Source: Vitellaria paradoxa (Eukaryota; Streptophyta; Magnoliopsida; Ericales; Sapotaceae). From it: a stretch of DNA of 64,000 bases. The stretch covers positions 27,285,783 to 27,349,782 of the forward strand of contig CM034237.1 in NCBI GenBank assembly GCA_019916065.1, read 5' to 3'. A program made the translations under genes and the position numbers. This document shows positions 59,069 through 64,000 of this stretch, in pieces (position 1 is the first letter of the stretch; every line of letters begins with the position of its first letter). The notes under the pieces were generated by a model. That model did not search any database and was not told the origin of the DNA. It saw nothing but the letters and a program-made list of their open reading frames with translations.

Positions 59069-60620
59069 AAGTAAAATCCAACAGATTAACCTTGGTTTGG
59101 CCTATTGTTTGGTCAACAGGTGTTTAAGAGCTGAATGATCAATGAATACTATAACTGTTGAACCAATGAGATAAGAACAAAATTTCTCAAGGGCAAAGAC
59201 AACTACTAGCAATTCTTTTTCAATTGTCGTGTAATTTTTCTATACATCATTTAGAGTTTTACTTGCATAGTAAATAACATGTGCCTTTTTGTCTTTTCTT
59301 TGTCCTAACACAACTCCAATGGTATCGTCACTTGCATCACACATAAGTTCAAAGGGAAGTGACTAATCAGGAGGTTGAAAAATAGGAGCTGAGGTTAGAA
59401 AACCCTTGATCTTATCAAAAGCTTTTTGACACTGGGGAGTCCATTCAAATGGGGTATCTTGCATCAATAATTGACATAAGGGCTTTGAAATTTCACTAAA
59501 AGATTGAATGGACCTTCGATAAAACCCAGTGTGCCCCAAAAATGATCAAATATCCCTCACAGATTGAGGATTGGGAAGTTTTTGAATCAATTCTACCTTA
59601 GCTTGATCTACTTGGATGCCTTCTTTAGATACTATATGCCCTAATACAAGTCCTTGGGTGACCATAAAATTGGCAGTTTTTTCAATTTAACACTAGGTTC
59701 TTTTCTTCACATTGTGTCAAAACTAGATCAAGATTCTTTAGGCATTGCTCAAATGAATCTCCATAAACAGAGAAATCGTCCATGAATACCTCGATGATTT
59801 CTTCTACCATTTCACTAAAGATGCTAATCATGCAGCGTTGAAAGGTAGCAGGAGCATTGCACAGTCCAAAGGGCATTCTCTTGTATACAAAGGTACCAAA
59901 AGGACAAGTAAAAGTGGTTTTAGCTTGATCCAATAAGGCAACCTCTATTTGATTATAACTCGAATTGCCATCTAAAAAGCAATAGTAAGCATGTCCAGCT
60001 ACTTTTTCTAGAACTTGATTTAAGAATGGAAAAGAAAAGTGATCTTTTCGTGTGACTACATTGAGCTTTCTATAGTTAATGCATACTCGCCAACCAGTTT
60101 GTATTCGAGTTGAAACCAACTCATTATTCTCATTCTGAACTATCGTAACTCCTGATTTCTTAGGCACTACCTGTGTAGGACTCACCCATTTAGAATCAGA
60201 GATGGGGTAAATTATTCCTACATCTAATAGTTTCATAACTTCAGCTCTAACTACTTTTTTCATGTTCGGATTGAGTCGTCTTTGCATTTGACAAACCGAT
60301 TTGGCATCCTCTTCTAGATATATACAACGTGTGCAAAGGAGAGGACTTATACCCGTTAAGTCAGCTACTGACCATTCCAGAGCTTTCTTATGACTTTTCA
60401 AAATATCAACTAGCATATGCTCTTGATGGACAGTCAGTTCTGAAGAAATAACTACGGGGTATGTTTCTCCCTCACCTAGAAAAGCGTATTTCAGATTATG
60501 GGGTAGGGGTTCCCTATAAGGGTTAGGAGCTTTTACTTCTAAGGACTCTATTTTATTTAAAAGTGGTCCTAGACTTTCAAAGGCCGGTATCCAATTCCCT
60601 ACAGACATGATTGGGCACAT
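59069..60620 (-). pseudogene. Athila-type reverse transcriptase and RNase H (frameshifted)
   Basis: A 312-codon open frame (59682-60620) covers most of the reverse transcriptase: W-V-S-P-T-Q-V-V-P-K-K-S-G (residues 145-157), GWRVCINYRKLN (176-187), motif A as FLDGNSSYNQI with D217, MPFGLCNAPATFQ (249-261) and the catalytic FMDD at 279-282. The thumb and RNase H follow at 59069-59681 in several frames with stops. A further coding piece, with D-I-Q-E-V-D-L-V-E, lies upstream at 60621-60878. RT copies the element RNA into DNA. This copy cannot, because RNase H is broken and gag is absent. Confidence 0.85.
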
Positions 60621-60883
60621 TTAACCAATCAACCATTGCTCCTAAATCCTGGTTTGGAATCGTGGAATTCAATTTCTCCTCCTTAAAGCAAGTGGTTTTC
60701 TTTAGTAGATCCTCAACAAATTCACGATCCACGTAATCTTAGATTATAGCTTCAACTAAGTCCACTTCTTGTATATCAGGCACATCTTTTGGTTGTTTGG
60801 TAACATTAAAGATATTTGTTTCAAACTCAATATTACCAAAAGACATTTTCATGGACCCATTCTTATAGTTGATTAAAGCATTT

Positions 60884-61978
60884 TGTTAAGGCTAAATTTG
60901 TAAATTGGCAAATCCATGATCAAATAGAAGTGTCTGTACTTTAGACTTAGCGTAGGCTAAGACACTGGAGTCTTAAGTCGATTAGAACTCTAAAAGGTCT
61001 CAGAAAATCAACTTTCCAAAGGGGTTAGAAGTCTTGAAGAGGTTGAAAATCAAGTTTCCACAGTGGCTAGAAGTCTTGAAGAGGTTTGGAATTGAAGAAT
61101 GCAGGAAGACCGCACTTGGCTACGAAAAAAAGCCGAGAGAGATTAAGCCATGTGGGAAGGTCACTCTAAGTCATAGGAAGACCATGGGAAGGTCACGGGA
61201 AGACCGTTGGAAGGCCGCGGGTGCACTTTTCCCGCGAGTTACTAACATGACAGCTTTCTATTCTCAACGCCCAATGTGATTTTGACCTCGAAGACGATGG
61301 ATTTAGGCTTTGGCCATAACACAAAAGTTGTAGCCCTTTCAGTCTTCTTTCCAACACAAAAAGAATTTGGTCAATCCGAATTCTGAGTGAAAAGATATGG
61401 TCAAAAAATTGATAGGGTGTCAAGTTGGAACTTCAGCTACACACCACTTCAATAGCCCCAGCCACCTTGGTTTGTCGATAAATATCTCTTGGTGTTTTCA
61501 AGTTTAGTGAGACATGAAAAGAGAAAGACACACACACCGAGAGAATACACATGAGATTGTGAGCCTTAAAGATTGATCATTCTCTTCACAACTTAGCTAA
61601 CACGGTTTGTGTCCAATCCGAAGGAGTTCGGATTTGAGGTTTGTGATCGCTGTGGATCTAGCACGCTGAGGTTTCAGCAAAGCGACTAAAGAGTCAATCT
61701 TATGTCTTCAAGGAGTTGAAGGGCTTTCACTAGAGGAGTTGGTGAATCGAGAATTCGAGCAAACGTCAACTAGAGTATAGAGTCGAGGAGTCGATTTATT
61801 GAGGGGTTGAGTTTGTAACCAACGTGTGTTTATTTTAGTGAAAGTTTTGTTTGAGGTTTCCCTTCGTGGGTTTTCTCGTTCTTGTTTATCTCGCTTTTTA
61901 CATTCTTGTGTGTGTGATTGATTGATTGATTGATTGATCGATTGTGTGGGATCTCTATTAGTGTATTACGAAATTTTT
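60884..61978 (+). repeat. 5' LTR of element S2
   Basis: 1095 bp beginning TGTTAAGGCTAAATTTG and ending just before AATTGGTATCAGAGC. It contains a run of ATTG repeats (about 61918-61945), repeated GGGAAGGTCAC/GGAAGACCG words (61100-61215), and a stretch (about 61245-61480) without counterpart in the S1 LTR. Short frames inside it (61034-61279, 61193-61423) are not genes. Confidence 0.75.
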
Positions 61979-61980
61979 AA

Positions 61981-61993
61981 TTGGTATCAGAGC
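61981..61993 (+). other. Primer binding site of S2
   Basis: TTGGTATCAGAGC, the exact sequence complementary to the plant initiator-Met tRNA end used by SIRE and most copia elements. It fixes the LTR boundary and the plus orientation. Confidence 0.85.
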
Positions 61994-62268
61994 AGTATAA
62001 TTCTCTAGAAAATCATCTGAGGAAGAGGAGGTACTCAATGATCATCTGAATCATCGAGTGTTGCATTGAGAACCTTCTTCTTACCCTTCTTGTTCCCACA
62101 GTCTTGGGCTATGTGAGCATAACCTTACACTCGTAACACTTCATGCCCTTGGACTTGTTCTCCTTCTTCTTCTTCTCCAAAGATTTCTCTACTTTCTCAT
62201 TCTTCTTCGTCTTTCCTTGCTTGCTATCTTTCTTTTTGAAGAATTTCCCGATTTCTTAGTGTAGATAG
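61994..62268 (-). pseudogene. Inverted gag segment at the start of S2
   Basis: This stretch matches the plus-strand sequence of 56545-56820, i.e. the antisense strand of gag, although S2 is a plus-strand element. Shared blocks include TAATTCTCTAGAAAATC, TGATCATCTGAATCATC and TTCTTTTTGAAGAATTTCC. Read on the minus strand it covers the first zinc-knuckle region and its Lys-rich neighbour. It starts right after the primer site and ends where sense gag begins. Confidence 0.75.
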
Positions 62269-63413
62269 CAACTGCCCCCTCTAATTCAACCGAGTCATCC
62301 TCCTCCAAGCATGAGAAAGACGAATCCACCAAAAGTGAAGTTGAAGAAGATTCAGGTGAGGAAGTAGATGTTGAAGAGGCATATGAATAGCTGTATCAAG
62401 ACTGTCGAAAGCTCCACAAGCAAAACAAAAAAATTGATGGTGAAGAACAAGATGTTAAAGAGGGAGAGAGACAATCTAAAAATTGTTCTGGAAGAATTAC
62501 AAGCCAAATGTGAAGGTATTGAAGCAAACAAGAAAACTCAAGAGAAGTTGATAGCAGTACTGAAGGCCAAATTGGAACAAAAAGAAAAGGATGTGAAAGA
62601 GGCACATGGTAAGCTGCAATCCATGCAACTTAAGATAAATACTGCATTGTCACAACTTGATGACATACTTGGGATGCAAAGGAGCCCACGTGACAAAAGA
62701 GGACTTGGCTACACTAACACACAGGTGGTCAATCTTGGAGCTAAAGCTATCCCTAGTTTTTCAAAGAAAACTACTCCAAGGATAGTTAAAGCTCCCCAAC
62801 CAAAGAAAGGTAATCAGTCAAGAGCTTACTTTCAAAAGCCTAAAGTTACGACCACTAACTTGCAACGTAAGTTTGTTCCTACATGTTTTCATTATGGTAT
62901 ACCTGGACACACAAGACCACATGTCACAAATTATATGGGCTTCCTCTATCCTATATTGACACAAGGAATTCTTTGAGATCTAATTTTCAAGTGTCAAATA
63001 GGTTTAATGCATTAAGGTTTCAAAAGTCATATCTTGATCCTAGACAAAAAAGGACTTGGCTACACTGGCACACAGGCGGTCAATCTTGTAGCTAAAGCTA
63101 TCACTAGTTTCTCAAAGAAAACTACTCCAAGGATAGTTAAAGCTCCCTAACCAAAGAAAGGTAATCAGTCAAGGGCTTACTTTCAAAAGCCTATAGTTAC
63201 GACCACTAACTTGCAACGTAAGTTTGTTCCTACATGTTTTCATTGTGGTATACTTGGACACACAAGACCACATTGTCACAAATTGTATGGGTTTCCTCTA
63301 TCCTATGTTGACACAAGGAATTCTTTGAGATCTAATTTTCAAGTGTCAAATAGGTTTAATGCATTAAGGTTTCAAAAGTCATGTCTTGATCCTAGACCTT
63401 TCAAGACTTGACT
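62269..63413 (+). pseudogene. SIRE-like gag of S2, 5'-truncated with a 351-bp internal duplication
   Basis: Sense gag begins at about 62271 with the acidic segment A-P-S-N-S-T and E-E-D-S-G-E-E-V-D-V-E-E-A-Y-E. It then shifts frame into a 203-codon open frame (62368-62976) with the Lys/Glu/Leu-rich coiled coil (about residues 22-100) and the second knuckle as C-F-H-Y-G-I-P-G-H, whose last Cys is lost to a one-base change of frame. The knuckle region is repeated in tandem (62701-63051 and 63052-63402), and the second unit keeps an intact C-x2-C-x4-H-x4-C knuckle (CFHCGILGHTRPHC, frame at 63211-63411). The N-terminal half of gag is missing, replaced by the inverted segment. Non-functional as it stands. 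Confidence 0.75.
62701..63402 (+). repeat. 351-bp in-frame tandem duplication of the gag zinc-knuckle region
   Basis: Both units start GGACTTGGCTACACT and run in parallel through AGCTAAAGCTATC, AACTTGCAACGTAAGTTTG and TCTTGATCCTAGAC. The units are nearly identical, so the duplication is recent compared with the decay elsewhere. 351 is divisible by three (117 codons). A stop (CCCTAA) in the second unit interrupts the frame upstream of its knuckle. Confidence 0.85.
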
Positions 63414-64000
63414 AGTGAGAAAAAACATAAAAAGAAAATTTTCAAAACCCACTGGTCTAAAACCGAACAATTCCAAGATTCAAAATGTTTTTTCAAAAAT
63501 TAGAACTATTTGGGTTAGAAGGAGCCACACCCCTAAGAGTGTTGAAGGGGTGAGCCTTGATGTGTAGAGTAAAATTTTCTTTCATGAACTAGGCTTTGCT
63601 TCACTGCTGGATTTTTACCTAGTTCTATGAATTCATGTAGATTAGATAATTTTTTTTGATAGTAAAATTTTTTTGCGGTAATGTTATTCTTGTGATATTC
63701 TTGCATGTTCTATTACCTCATACACATCAAAATCATAGGATTAAAATTGTTGATCTACATAGTGGTCATAAATTTGAATTACTTGATCAACTTGAATCCT
63801 ATGTTTTGTTGTTCCTTGTCATGGTAGTGGTGTGCCAATTATAATTGCACGAAGTTTAGTATATCATAAGAAATATTTTTCACCACTCAATTGTTTTAAT
63901 AAATTATCCTTTGTGGACTATTGGTTGCTCTTGAGTTTAAATAAAAAAAAATCACTTGGAAATGGCAACTATATGGGATAGAGTGCAGCTAGCCTGTTGA
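63414..64000 (+). other. Conserved 3' region of S2
   Basis: It matches the S1 sequence downstream of gag read in the same sense, down to the block GCTAGCCTGTTGA at the window edge (S1: about 55055-55075 in reverse). It includes the short hydrophobic frame 63656-63844, whose S1 counterpart is longer. The element's 3' LTR must lie beyond the window. Confidence 0.65.

Larger units (their letters stand above)
57590..60878 (-). mobile_element. Athila-type Ty3/gypsy pol fragment between two SIRE-like elements
   Basis: A 3.3-kb minus-strand piece holding, in gypsy order, the end of the protease-RT linker, reverse transcriptase, RNase H, integrase, and a C-terminal tail with N-R-F-K-V-N-G-H-R-L-K-P-Y that ends at a stop near 57590. 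It has no LTR, gag or primer site. It stops within bases of the S1 gag leader on one side and of the S2 LTR (60884) on the other. It is better preserved than the other gypsy relics in the window. Confidence 0.8.
60884..64000 (+). mobile_element. SIRE-like copia derivative S2, gag only, runs off the window
   Basis: 5' LTR (60884-61978), primer site, a rearranged gag region (61994-63413) and the conserved 3' region to the window end. The order and the gag-to-3'-region junction (frame ending after I-W-V-R-R-S, then the conserved non-coding block) are the same as in S1. No pol domain follows gag in the visible part. It is oriented away from S1, so their 5' sides face each other across the gypsy fragment. 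Confidence 0.75.

Overview
The window looks like nuclear DNA of a flowering plant, probably a dicot. It is AT-rich, has almost no long open reading frames, contains one intron-bearing plant gene and is otherwise packed with plant transposable elements (Ty1/copia, Ty3/gypsy, CACTA, hAT, MITEs, a SINE). I see no bacterial, organellar or CRISPR features, and no tRNA or rRNA gene.

Host gene: the only recognisable host gene is a five-exon, plus-strand C-terminal part (128 codons, 4359-5740) of a PMP22/Mpv17-family peroxisomal membrane protein. Its splice sites and frame are intact, but the first ~60 residues are not found upstream. A SINE sits in one intron, and a copia element begins about 420 bases after the stop.

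Layout. 1-2500: end of a Ty3/gypsy element, a Tourist MITE and a poly-A-linked tandem duplication. 4359-5740: PMP22 gene. 6158-10591: minus-strand copia element (C1) that lost its reverse transcriptase and carries a 1.9-kb hAT-type element in gag. 10592-19690: Ty3/gypsy debris, including an Athila-type LTR on each strand, two gag remnants and part of a Tekay-like LTR. 19691-22187: repeat family rich in tandem repeats. 22188-34649: decayed CACTA (En/Spm) element with TNP2 and TNPA-type transposase relics and a ~168-bp tandem array near its right end. 35106-41978: nested LTR, i.e. an old Tekay-like LTR cut by a second hAT copy and by a 2657-bp solo LTR. 42537-43952: a second CACTA-like end and a Mutator-type MITE. 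45387-53259: full-length minus-strand copia element (C2, Tork-like) with a 2983-bp solo LTR in its integrase. 53452-64000: two SIRE-like, gag-only copia derivatives placed head to head, with an Athila-type pol fragment (57590-60878) between them.

How they relate: insertions can be dated relative to each other by nesting and by target-site duplications (TSDs). These are AAGCTATT and AACACTGT for the hAT pair, CACCT and GCTTT for the solo LTRs, TAAATTAAT for the MULE-MITE and TTA for Tourist. The most notable signals are the two SIRE-like copies that share the same loss of pol and the same 3' region, one with an inverted gag segment and a 351-bp in-frame duplication of the zinc-knuckle region. 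Next are the ~21-bp GGCGCCC minisatellite clusters kept inside the long Tekay-like LTRs, the ~168-bp array in the CACTA element, and the exact hAT pair. All coordinates and repeat comparisons were made by eye; boundaries without a TSD are approximate.
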